Origin: UBA4729 sp038236865
GTDB lineage: Bacteria; Patescibacteriota; Saccharimonadia; Saccharimonadales; UBA4665
Assembly (NCBI GenBank): GCA_038236865.1
Contig: JBBRZI010000022.1
Span: forward strand, 1 to 17,522
Length of the DNA: 17,522 bases
Direction of reading: 5' to 3'
Of the stretch, positions 6,727-12,705 are shown one piece after another. The notes under the pieces were generated by a model. The model worked only from the letters and a program-made list of their open reading frames with translations, made no database searches and was not told the origin of the DNA. Position 1 is the stretch's first letter, and every line of letters starts with the position of its first letter. The position numbers were made by a program, and so were the translations under genes.

Positions 6727-6845
6727 GGTCAGGTGCCAGGCTACTAGAGCCGTACGCCGTAGGCGTTAAGGTGCGGTGGAGCGAAGCCACGCGCAGAAGC
6801 TTGCTTCGAGCATGGCTGAACGGAAAAGGCCGCCAGGCCGCATCC
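6711..6845. repeat. Structured intergenic repeat, copy A (135 bp)
   Basis: Bases 6711-6784 are identical to 6877-6950, and the closing 25 bases 6821-6845 are identical to 7069-7093. Between them copy A holds a nested hairpin: outer arms AGCCA (6785-6789) and TGGCT (6813-6817), inner arms GAAGC (6796-6800) and GCTTC (6803-6807). Other stems are ACGCC-GTA-GGCGT (6754-6766) and TGCGG (6772-6776) with CCGCA (6838-6842), which would close the hairpin domain. No ORF is credible. It may be a small RNA, an untranslated structured element or a mobile palindromic repeat. The strand is unknown; it lies on the tRNA-coding strand if transcribed with the tRNAs. Confidence 0.7.
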
Positions 6846-6876
6846 CACACCTTCACAGATATACATACCTGGCAAA

Positions 6877-7093
6877 CCAGGCTATTTTATTTGGTCAGGT
6901 GCCAGGCTACTAGAGCCGTACGCCGTAGGCGTTAAGGTGCGGTGGAGCGATAATTCTGCGATCAGCAGAAGTATATGCCGAAATAGAGAAAACCTGCTTA
7001 TAGAATTATAGTTTTCCCGGCTTGAAGCTATATGACGCGCGCAGGTGCGTGCACCGAGCACGCCGCAGCGGAAAAGGCCGCCAGGCCGCATCC
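6877..7093. repeat. Structured intergenic repeat, copy B (217 bp, with about 80 nt insertion)
   Basis: Copy B repeats the 74-bp 5' module (6877-6950) and the 25-bp 3' module (7069-7093) of copy A exactly. The shared 22-nt hairpin region (7039-7060) carries GGTGC/GCACC where copy A has GAAGC/GCTTC. Two base pairs are thus changed on both sides, keeping the pairing. About 80 extra nt (roughly 6951-7032) are inserted. They fold on themselves: TTCTGC/GCAGAA (6954-6959, 6965-6970), GCCG/CGGC (6977-6980, 7018-7021) and GAAAAC/GTTTTC (6988-6993, 7011-7016). The closing pair TGCGG (6938-6942)/CCGCA (7086-7090) is kept. A 69-codon ORF on the - strand here looks spurious. Confidence 0.7.
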
Positions 7094-7157
7094 TACCCTC
7101 CCCAACTGCTATTCAGCGCTCTCCAGGACTGATTCACTACAGCGCTTATCCAAACAG

Positions 7158-7187
7158 TTGGCGCGAACCCCCCATCTTTGGTACAAT
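7158..7187 (+). promoter_or_regulatory. Promoter for tRNA-Thr(GGT)
   Basis: TTGGCG (7158-7163, four of six) lies 18 nt before TACAAT (7182-7187, five of six). The tRNA begins at 7202, so a short 5' leader would be removed by RNase P. Confidence 0.5.
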
Positions 7188-7201
7188 CTAACAGTTGTAG
7201 T

Positions 7202-7276
7202 GCCGCGATAGCTCAGTGGTAGAGCACCTCCATGGTAAGGAGGGGGTCTTGAGTTCGAATCTCAATCGTGGCTCCA
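7202..7276 (+). tRNA. tRNA-Thr(GGT)
   Basis: The acceptor arms GCCGCGA (7202-7208) and TCGTGGC (7266-7272) pair with one G-T wobble. CCA is encoded at 7274-7276. The D-arm AGCTCAGTGGTAGAGC and T-loop AGTTCGAATCT are standard. The anticodon stem CCTCC/GGAGG encloses ATGGTAA with anticodon GGT at 7234-7236, reading ACC/ACT. It complements the TGT isoacceptor 640 bases upstream. Confidence 0.97.
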
Positions 7277-7288
7277 TATCGTACTGCA

Positions 7289-7316
7289 AAAACCCTGGCT
7301 CCGCAGCTGGGGTTTT
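7289..7316 (+). terminator. Terminator after tRNA-Thr(GGT)
   Basis: AAAACCCTGGCT (7289-7300) pairs with AGCTGGGGTTTT (7305-7316) around CCGC, with two G-T wobbles, and ends in T4. It lies 12 bases after the tRNA CCA. Confidence 0.75.
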
Positions 7317-7368
7317 ATAGTAAGAACACAGAGTAACGGCGCACTGGCTCGCTGCGGAGCTAGGGGTT
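7291..7368. repeat. Long inverted repeat spanning the tRNA-Thr terminator
   Basis: CCCTGGCTCCGCAGC (7293-7307) is the reverse complement of GCTGCGGAGCTAGGG (7351-7365) except for one G-T pair. AA (7291-7292)/TT (7367-7368) extends it past a one-base bulge. The left arm is also the left half and loop of the terminator, so the two pairings exclude each other. Confidence 0.55.
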
Positions 7369-7374
7369 CAAGCG

Positions 7375-7431
7375 TATACTGACAGTAAGCTACGATGTAG
7401 ACAATAGAGCCGTAGCATGAAAGGAGTCAGT
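7375..7431 (+). promoter_or_regulatory. PspC gene -10 box and hairpin-bearing leader
   Basis: TATACT (7375-7380) is a fair -10 with no good -35. The leader has a 6-bp hairpin, GCTACG (7389-7394)/CGTAGC (7411-7416), directly before the AAAGGAG ribosome-binding site (7420-7426). A wider 7-bp inverted repeat, TACTGAC (7377-7383)/GTCAGTA (7426-7432), encloses it and reaches the start codon. This could be an operator or a translation-control hairpin. Confidence 0.4.
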
Positions 7432-7635
7432 ATGACTAAAAAGCTCTATCGATCCCGAACGGATACAATGATTGCCGGCGTCTGTGGTGGTTTGGCGGAG
7501 TATTTCGACATTGACCCGGTGATTGTACGGGTCGGCTTTAGCATCCTGCTATTGCCCGGGGGACTGCCGGGCTTAGTGCCCTACGTCATCCTGTGGATAA
7601 TCGTGCCGCTCACCCCTCGTGCCGATAGCAAATAA
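7432..7635 (+). CDS. PspC-domain small membrane protein
   Basis: The product has 67 residues, essentially a lone PspC domain. The N-terminal K-K-L-Y-R-S-R-T-D-T-M-I-A-G-V-C-G-G-L-A-E-Y-F-D-I-D-P is the family signature. One transmembrane helix follows (about residues 31-57, from V-I-V-R-V-G-F-S-I-L-L-L to V-I-L-W-I-I-V-P-L). PspC domains act at the inner membrane in envelope-stress responses in some bacteria; a stand-alone copy has no fixed role. I chose ATG 7432 because AAAGGAG (7420-7426) is at proper spacing and the family begins there. The in-frame ATG at 7417 overlaps the leader hairpin and would swallow the ribosome-binding site. Confidence 0.9.
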   Translation: MTKKLYRSRTDTMIAGVCGGLAEYFDIDPVIVRVGFSILLLPGGLPGLVPYVILWIIVPLTPRADSK

Positions 7636-7640
7636 AGTAC

Positions 7641-7669
7641 TTGACAAGTAAACGTAAGCGGCATATTAT
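7641..7669 (+). promoter_or_regulatory. Near-consensus promoter of a candidate small RNA
   Basis: A perfect TTGACA (7641-7646), a 17-nt spacer and TATTAT (7664-7669, five of six) make this one of the two strongest promoters in the window. It begins 5 bases after the PspC stop and points into a stretch with no credible ORF that ends in an intrinsic terminator. Confidence 0.7.
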
Positions 7670-7675
7670 TACAGT

Positions 7676-7768
7676 ATTAAGCGTAAATCCAAAAGAAATA
7701 CACTTAAAAATTCTTTTCTTGCAAGAGGAAAAACTTAAATACCGGCCTGATCAGTCGGTATTTTTGTT
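7676..7768 (+). ncRNA. Candidate small RNA of about 90 nt
   Basis: The bounds are set by the promoter at 7641-7669 and the terminator at 7737-7768. The body contains an imperfect hairpin, TTCTTTTCTT then AAGAGGAAAA around GC (about 7711-7732), whose 3' arm buries an AAGAGG Shine-Dalgarno-like sequence, followed by the terminator hairpin. There is no ATG-started ORF inside. An ORF starting at TTG 7641 would begin in the -35 box. I match it to no known RNA family. It could equally be a terminated leader for rpmG, though rpmG has a promoter of its own. Confidence 0.45.
7737..7768 (+). terminator. Terminator of the candidate small RNA
   Basis: AAATACCGG (7737-7745) pairs with TCGGTATTT (7755-7763), including one G-T pair, around the loop CCTGATCAG, followed by T5-G-T3. 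Confidence 0.75.
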
Positions 7769-7830
7769 TGTTAACAGCCGGCAACTCGTTACGGGCCGAC
7801 AGCTGGTTCCACCAATTGCCGGGCCAAGAG

Positions 7831-7859
7831 TTTACAACGAAGATTACATCTGTTAAGAT
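7831..7859 (+). promoter_or_regulatory. rpmG promoter
   Basis: TTTACA (7831-7836, five of six), a 17-nt spacer and TAAGAT (7854-7859). Predicted start is near 7866, giving a leader of about 27 nt that holds the AAAGG ribosome-binding site at 7878-7882. Confidence 0.6.
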
Positions 7860-7892
7860 AGATAAAGATTAAGTGTAAAAGGTTTGTATTGT

Positions 7893-8096
7893 ATGGCCAA
7901 AAAAGGCGAAAAGCGCAAAATTATCGGTATGATCAGTGAAGAGAGCGGCGAACGACGCTACTACACGACTAAAAACACCATGAACACCCCTGAGAAACTC
8001 AGTTTACGCAAGTACAGCCCGAAGCTGCGCAAGGTTGTGGTATTCACCGAGACCAAGAAGAGCTTGGGCCGCAACGAAGTTAAACCTAAGAAATAG
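7893..8096 (+). CDS. rpmG: 50S ribosomal protein L33, cysteine-free form
   Basis: The product has 67 residues. It starts M-A-K-K-G and carries the L33 core R-R-Y-Y-T-T-K-N, then N-T-P-E-K-L-S-L-R-K-Y-S-P-K-L-R-K-V-V-V. No cysteine is present, so it is the zinc-independent (C-) type of L33. The tail after F-T-E-T-K adds about 14 basic residues. The start at 7893 is preferred over the in-frame ATG at 7884 because the family begins M-A-K-K and because AAAGG (7878-7882) is 10 nt upstream of it. L33 sits on the large subunit near the E site. A bidirectional terminator follows 17 bases after the stop. Confidence 0.92.
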   Translation: MAKKGEKRKIIGMISEESGERRYYTTKNTMNTPEKLSLRKYSPKLRKVVVFTETKKSLGRNEVKPKK

Positions 8097-8112
8097 CTTC
8101 TCTTCGACCCCC

Positions 8113-8143
8113 AAAAAAAGGCACTCCAAAAAGTGCCTTTTTT
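8113..8143. terminator. Bidirectional terminator between rpmG and the GH15 gene
   Basis: AAAAAAGGCACT (8114-8125) and AGTGCCTTTTTT (8132-8143) are exact reverse complements around CCAAAA, giving a T tract on both strands. It serves rpmG (+) and the glucan cluster (-), whose genes converge here. Confidence 0.85.
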
Positions 8144-8173
8144 GTTAAATCCACTATAAGCTCCACAATAGGA

Positions 8174-8226
8174 CTACTCCCTACTCCCTACTCCCTACTC
8201 CCTAATTCCTACTTCCTAATTCCTAA
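8174..8226. repeat. 7-bp tandem repeat between convergent genes
   Basis: Four exact CTACTCC units (8174-8201) are followed by three degenerate units (CTAATTC, CTACTTC, CTAATTC; 8202-8222) and a partial CTAA. The array abuts the GH15 stop codon (CTA at 8227-8229 on this strand). The degenerate units alternate, suggesting a higher-order 14-bp period. It is too short and uniform to be a CRISPR. Confidence 0.8.
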
Positions 8227-10152
8227 CTACTGATCACTACTAAGATCAAGGATGGTATTGATCATCTCAGCATGGCTCCAGACCAGCGGCGTCACACCCA
8301 AGGGGTCGGCCGTTTCCGGATCGAACTGTTCGCTTAAAATGCCGCTGGGCAATTGGCGGTCAAGAGCCCATTGGAGCAAGGCCTGGGCTTGAGCCGCCTG
8401 CTGGGTGCTGGCATAGTACTGGGCCAGCCAGAGCGTTGTGACGATCCAGGGATTGCCTTGGTACTTCGGCTTGGTTAGGAAATAACTATCGTGTTCATAG
8501 CGCAGGACGCCACCACTCGGGCTGGTGTTGAGCAGACGCTCCTCAACGTGCGTGGCGGTACTGACGAGCCGTTCGTCGTCCAAACTCAGCCCGGCGTACA
8601 TATAGGGTCCGTAGAGGCTGGAAATGTCGAGGGTATTGTCATACACCAGTGAGCCATCTTCTTGGAGCAGAAAGCCCTTCACGAAGTAGCCATCGGCGTG
8701 GTAGAGCTTGCCCAGGTTGTCGCGGATAGCGTCGGCTGCTCGTTTCCAGCGGGCCGCATCCTCGGGGGCTTCCATCAGCTTGGCGAGCTTGGCGGCCGCC
8801 ATCAGCCCGGCGATGGTGACGCTGACGCTATAGGTGCTGGTCAGGAACTTTTCTTCCCACAAATCATAGCTGGCGTGCGGCAAGCCGGTGGCGTCGTCGA
8901 TAAAGTTTGTCATAAAGTTGGCGGCCGGCACCACAAAGCTGTGGTACATGGAATCGATCAGGATCTTATCCTGACTGGCCTGATAGTACTCGTTGAGCAT
9001 AAAGATGACGCTGGCGGTTTCGTCCTCTTGGATGGCCAGCTCCGAACGGCGGCCGTGCACTAAGGGGTGCCAGGTACTGCCGATGGCACGGTCGGGCTGG
9101 TACTTGTGCATCAGGTAACCGTCTTGGTGGACGGTGTCGCGGGCAAAGCCGAAGAAGTTCTTGGCTTCCTCGAAGTGGCCGAGCCGGATCAGCGGCCAAA
9201 TGGCATAGGCAGCGTCGCGCGGCCAGCAGTAACAGTAGTAGTCGCGGCCGTAGTTAAAAATGCTCGAATCGCCACTGGCCAGCACCGAACCGCGCTCATC
9301 ACAATGGGCTTTGACGACTAACAGACTGTGCTGTAGGGTCCGGCGGTTGGCGACCGGCACGTCGACGTCGGTAGCACTCAGCCAGCCCTGCCAAAAGGTG
9401 CGGGCGTGGTCGAGGCGCAAGGCCATATCCTGGGTTTTAAACTTAAGGTGGGTTTTCTGGGCATCGGTTTGGTTGTTGGTGGCAATCACCCAATAGTCGA
9501 TGACGGTGCTTTGATGGCCGTCCAGTGTCTCCTGAAAGCGGATGACAGAGTCGACACCGCCGTGTTCGACGGCATTCTCGGATAACTCACCGTCTTCGGC
9601 GTCTTTAAAGGTGCCGGCTTTGCCCTCGATAGCATAGTTACCGACGGCGTACTGGTCAAAGTCTTTGCCGCTGGCAAATTTACCGGCAATCGATAGGCAG
9701 TAGCGGCCTTTGTAATCCAGTAAATAATGGTCGTCGGGTACGTACATGGCGGTATCGGCCCGACCGGAACGGGAGATCTCAAACACCTGATGCATGAACA
9801 GGCGGACGTCGCGGCTGGTTTCGGCGTCATTGGTGAGCGTGATGTGGCGGATAAAAGCGTTGGTGTTCGGATCGATGTAATCTTGCAGCAGCATGCTGAT
9901 GCTGAGGGCACTGGAGTGCATGGTAATGCGGCTGATCAACGCGTCGTCCTCAAAGTCCAGCTGGATGTCCCAACTGCCATCGTCGGTCCAGCTAAACTGG
10001 CCGTCGACCCACAGGCCAATCTTGTGTTTGCTACTCCGGGCGGTGGTCAGGTTTTCGAGCCCGACGTAGGGGTAGTAGAAATCATGAACCAGGCCGGTTT
10101 CATCGAGCCCGACAAACAGCTGGCCGTTACTTAAGACAACTGGTCGCCCCAT
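8227..10152 (-). CDS. GH15 glucoamylase-like glycoside hydrolase
   Basis: The product has 641 residues with no signal peptide, so it is probably cytoplasmic. The N-terminal beta-sandwich region (about 1-250, starting with G-L-D-E-T-G-L-V-H-D-F-Y-Y-P-Y) precedes an (alpha/alpha)6-barrel. GH15 motifs seen are F-N-Y-G-R-D-Y-Y-C-Y-C-W-P-R-D-A-A-Y, the general-acid region I-Q-E-D-E-T-A (Glu378 expected), and the C-terminal L-V-W-S-H-A-E with Glu629 as the likely base. Members release glucose from the non-reducing ends of alpha-glucans, or act on trehalose or isomaltose in some groups. It follows the GH57 gene by 31 bases, with a GGGGAG ribosome-binding site about 10 nt before the ATG. It is the last gene of a glucan cluster. 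Exact linkage specificity cannot be read from sequence. Confidence 0.92.
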   Translation of the reverse strand: MGRPVVLSNGQLFVGLDETGLVHDFYYPYVGLENLTTARSSKHKIGLWVDGQFSWTDDGSWDIQLDFEDDALISRITMHSSALSISMLLQDYIDPNTNAFIRHITLTNDAETSRDVRLFMHQVFEISRSGRADTAMYVPDDHYLLDYKGRYCLSIAGKFASGKDFDQYAVGNYAIEGKAGTFKDAEDGELSENAVEHGGVDSVIRFQETLDGHQSTVIDYWVIATNNQTDAQKTHLKFKTQDMALRLDHARTFWQGWLSATDVDVPVANRRTLQHSLLVVKAHCDERGSVLASGDSSIFNYGRDYYCYCWPRDAAYAIWPLIRLGHFEEAKNFFGFARDTVHQDGYLMHKYQPDRAIGSTWHPLVHGRRSELAIQEDETASVIFMLNEYYQASQDKILIDSMYHSFVVPAANFMTNFIDDATGLPHASYDLWEEKFLTSTYSVSVTIAGLMAAAKLAKLMEAPEDAARWKRAADAIRDNLGKLYHADGYFVKGFLLQEDGSLVYDNTLDISSLYGPYMYAGLSLDDERLVSTATHVEERLLNTSPSGGVLRYEHDSYFLTKPKYQGNPWIVTTLWLAQYYASTQQAAQAQALLQWALDRQLPSGILSEQFDPETADPLGVTPLVWSHAEMINTILDLSSDQ

Positions 10153-10183
10153 CTAGACTGTATCTCCCCACCGTTGTGCCATG

Positions 10184-11392
10184 TTAGACGAACACACCTT
10201 TTTCGCTCAGGCGGTATTTTAAATCGTGGTAGGCGTTCATGAAGTTTATATAGGCTTCGTAAGGGGTGTCGTACGGGCTGAAGTAGGCATGAATATCGCC
10301 GTCGTTGAAATACTTGGTGCACATGTAGTAGAAGTGGTCGCTGGTTTGCAGCCGACGCCAGTCTTCGATCAGGTCAAAGTCGCCAGTTTTGATGATACTG
10401 TCTTGCAGGTCGTACAAGGCGTGGATGGCGGTTGTCTGCAGGTCATTGCCGAGCCAAGCGCTCAAATCTCGTTCGGTGTCGGCCCAGGTGGTGGTATTGG
10501 GGACGTCGATTTGGTCAACCGGCTCGAAGGCGTCGATAACTTCGCTGACCGTCATGAAGGTATTGCCCTTGGTTTTGAGCCACTCGGCCGGCAGGTGGGA
10601 CAGGAAGTCAAAGATGCCCGATTCGCTCCACTGGTGCTCGCCGAAGGTTTCGTAATCCATAAACAGGTTAAAGTTGGTGGCGTTCTTATCTTCGCTCAGC
10701 CAGTGGGCAAACTTGTCGGCGGTCAGCGGCCACTCCGACCAGTTTTGGTCGCCGAAGCGGAAGGCGATGTCGTCGCTGAGCTTGTAGTTTTTCATCAGTA
10801 AGCGAATGTTGTTGGTGTAGGTGGGGCGGTAAACGTAGTTCGGGCTGCGCCAATCGAGGATTGGGTCCCAGCCCTCGGCCAAAACACCCTTATAGCCGGC
10901 TTTATCGGCCCACTTGGCGACCTCGTTGTTGTAGGAAAGCTCAGTGTTGCGGAAGACTTGCGGCGTTTGGCCAAACAGTTCTTGGATTTTGCGTTTGTGC
11001 ATGTCGACTTGCATCTCAAATTCGGCGCGCGAGTAGAAGAAGGCCAGGCTGTGGTGATAGGTCTCGGCGACGATCTCGACCTGTCCGGTGGCACACAGCG
11101 CTTTAAACGAATCGAGAGCGGCCGGACTCCAGCGTTCGAGCTGCTCCAGGACGGTACCGGTAATGCTCAGGCTGACCTTAAACTCGGGGTTGGCGTTGAG
11201 TAACTCCAACAGGCGGGCATTGGTCGGGATGTATGATTTTTCGGCAACTTTTTTCAGGATGCGTTCGTTACTCGTTTTGTCATCGTAATTCGTGTCAAAG
11301 TAGTTGTGGTCGACACCGCTATCAAAAATCGTGTAGTGCCGGATGCGGTACGGTTGATGGACGTGCAAATAGAGGACGATGGCTTTGCTCAT
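10184..11392 (-). CDS. GH57 family alpha-amylase / glucanotransferase-like enzyme
   Basis: The product has 402 residues, lacks a signal peptide and is close to the compact single-domain GH57 amylases. Motif 1 is H-V-H-Q-P-Y at residues 10-15. The nucleophile motif is R-N-T-E-L-S-Y, with Glu151 expected as nucleophile. The acid/base motif is M-D-Y-E-T-F-G-E-H, with Asp246 expected. GH57 enzymes cleave or transfer alpha-1,4 (some alpha-1,6) glucan bonds with retention. The length argues against the much larger 4-alpha-glucanotransferase and branching forms, but the activity is not certain. Its ATG overlaps the GT4 stop (ATGA, 11389-11392), implying coupled translation. The GH15 gene lies 31 bases downstream. 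Confidence 0.93.
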   Translation of the reverse strand: MSKAIVLYLHVHQPYRIRHYTIFDSGVDHNYFDTNYDDKTSNERILKKVAEKSYIPTNARLLELLNANPEFKVSLSITGTVLEQLERWSPAALDSFKALCATGQVEIVAETYHHSLAFFYSRAEFEMQVDMHKRKIQELFGQTPQVFRNTELSYNNEVAKWADKAGYKGVLAEGWDPILDWRSPNYVYRPTYTNNIRLLMKNYKLSDDIAFRFGDQNWSEWPLTADKFAHWLSEDKNATNFNLFMDYETFGEHQWSESGIFDFLSHLPAEWLKTKGNTFMTVSEVIDAFEPVDQIDVPNTTTWADTERDLSAWLGNDLQTTAIHALYDLQDSIIKTGDFDLIEDWRRLQTSDHFYYMCTKYFNDGDIHAYFSPYDTPYEAYINFMNAYHDLKYRLSEKGVFV

Positions 11393-12594
11393 GAGGTGGC
11401 TCCGACCAGGTGGTCTTGATAGATTCGTTCAATCTTGTGGCTGGCATTATCCCAGCTCATGCGGGCAAACTCCTGGTAGGCGTTGGCGTGCAACACGTCG
11501 CGCAGCGCGTCGTTTTGGACGACGGATGTTATCTGGTTGGCCATTTCGTTGATATCCCAAAAGTCGACTTTCAAGCAGTTATGCAGGATTTCGCTGATAC
11601 CCGACTGGTAGGTGACGAGGGCCGGGGTGCCGTAGCCGATAGCTTCGAGCGGCGTCAGCCCAAACGGTTCAGACACGCTGGGCATGACGAACAAGTCGGC
11701 AATGGCATAGGCGTCGCGCCAGCGCTTACCGCGTTGGAAGTCGGCAAACAGCACATTTTTACCGATACCGAGGGCAGCCGACATCGTCAGCAGTTCGTAG
11801 TACTGTTCACCGCTACCGACGATCAAGAACATGGTCTTCGGGTTTTTGGCGACGACGATTTTGGCGGCTTTGAGCAGGTTGGGCAGACCTTTTTGGACGG
11901 TTAAGCGGCCGATGTTGCTCACCACCCGCCAGCCTTGGGCTTTCAGACTCTCGAGGTAGTGGTAGCTATTGTCCGGACACAGCGGTGTGATATCGCCGGG
12001 TTCAATGCTGTTGTGGACGACTTCGATTTTATCATCGGGCACGCCATAGTCACGCATAATCGAGTTTTTAGTGTGTTGGCTGACGGCGATTACCCGGTCG
12101 GCGGCCAGCAGGGCGATTTCTTCGATGTCGTGGACCAGCGGGTTACCGATCCGACTGCCGGATCGATCCGATTCGACCGAGTGCACGTGTAGGACGATGG
12201 GGCAGCCCCGAACCTCTTTGGCGCGCAAAGCGGCCCGGAAGGTCAGCCAGTCGTGGGCATGGATGATATCAAATTCGGTCGTTTCCACCAGTTGGGCAAC
12301 GGCGTGCTCATAGAGTTCCTGTTGGTCGTAGATGTTGAGCCATTTTTCTGAGCCATCAGTCAGGGTGTATTTGTAACTGTCGTAGGCGATACCCGAGCGG
12401 GTAACACTGGCCACGCCTTGGGGCTGGGCGGCCGTAATCTTCATAAAGTCGATGCCGTGATCGGCCGAGTAGGGCACCACGAATTCAATGTCAATATCTT
12501 TTTTAGAGAGCGATTTACACATTTGGTAGCATGCAATCCCGAGACCACCACTGTTGTGAGGGGGTAATTCCCAACCGAGCATCAAAACTTTCAT
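11389..12594 (-). CDS. GT4 glycosyltransferase, glycogen/maltosyl-glucan synthase-like
   Basis: The product has 401 residues in a GT-B fold. The N-terminal K-V-L-M-L-G-W-E-L-P-P-H-N-S-G-G-L-G loop is the acceptor/phosphate-binding start seen in starch-synthase-like GT4 enzymes. H-A-H-D-W-L-T follows near residue 115. The donor domain starts at N-I-G-R-L-T-V-Q-K-G and carries the E-x7-E motif S-E-P-F-G-L-T-P-L-E (Glu309, Glu317). Coupled GH57 and GH15 genes suggest alpha-glucan synthesis. Trehalose or other sugar transfer remains possible. I chose ATG 12594; ATG 12597 directly precedes it. An upstream in-frame ATG at 12705 lies before the promoter at 12638-12666 and would add an unrelated basic segment. 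AAGAGG ends just before the ATG pair, closer than usual for a ribosome-binding site. Confidence 0.9.
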   Translation of the reverse strand: MKVLMLGWELPPHNSGGLGIACYQMCKSLSKKDIDIEFVVPYSADHGIDFMKITAAQPQGVASVTRSGIAYDSYKYTLTDGSEKWLNIYDQQELYEHAVAQLVETTEFDIIHAHDWLTFRAALRAKEVRGCPIVLHVHSVESDRSGSRIGNPLVHDIEEIALLAADRVIAVSQHTKNSIMRDYGVPDDKIEVVHNSIEPGDITPLCPDNSYHYLESLKAQGWRVVSNIGRLTVQKGLPNLLKAAKIVVAKNPKTMFLIVGSGEQYYELLTMSAALGIGKNVLFADFQRGKRWRDAYAIADLFVMPSVSEPFGLTPLEAIGYGTPALVTYQSGISEILHNCLKVDFWDINEMANQITSVVQNDALRDVLHANAYQEFARMSWDNASHKIERIYQDHLVGATS

Positions 12595-12637
12595 CATCCT
12601 CTTTTTAGTCACCCTATATTTGATTTTTCTTATGCTC

Positions 12638-12666
12638 AGTATAACTCTCGTTATTCCAAAGCACAA
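12638..12666 (-). promoter_or_regulatory. Promoter of the GT4-GH57-GH15 cluster
   Basis: On the - strand, TTGTGC (12661-12666) lies 17 nt before TATACT (12638-12643, five of six). The start would be near 12631, leaving a leader of roughly 35 nt. Its position inside the longer ORF supports the shorter GT4 start. Confidence 0.5.
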
Positions 12667-12705
12667 CCGTGTTAACTTCTTAATAATAGCACGACTTCGG
12701 GCCAA

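Noticed and set aside
6882..7091. 69-codon ORF on the - strand
   Set aside because: It lies wholly in copy B of the structured repeat, is not kept in copy A, and has no ribosome-binding site or recognisable protein pattern.
7641..7856. 71-codon ORF with TTG start
   Set aside because: The TTG is the -35 box of a strong promoter, no ribosome-binding site precedes it, and it reads through an intrinsic terminator.
8174..8226. CRISPR array
   Set aside because: The units are 7 bp with no spacers, so this is a simple tandem repeat.
10226..10801. 191-codon ORF on the + strand
   Set aside because: It is antisense to the GH57 gene, whose catalytic motifs are intact; it arises from codon bias in the opposite frame.
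12595..12705. N-terminal extension of the GT4 protein from ATG 12705
   Set aside because: It would add a basic segment foreign to the family and lies upstream of, and across, the likely promoter at 12638-12666.
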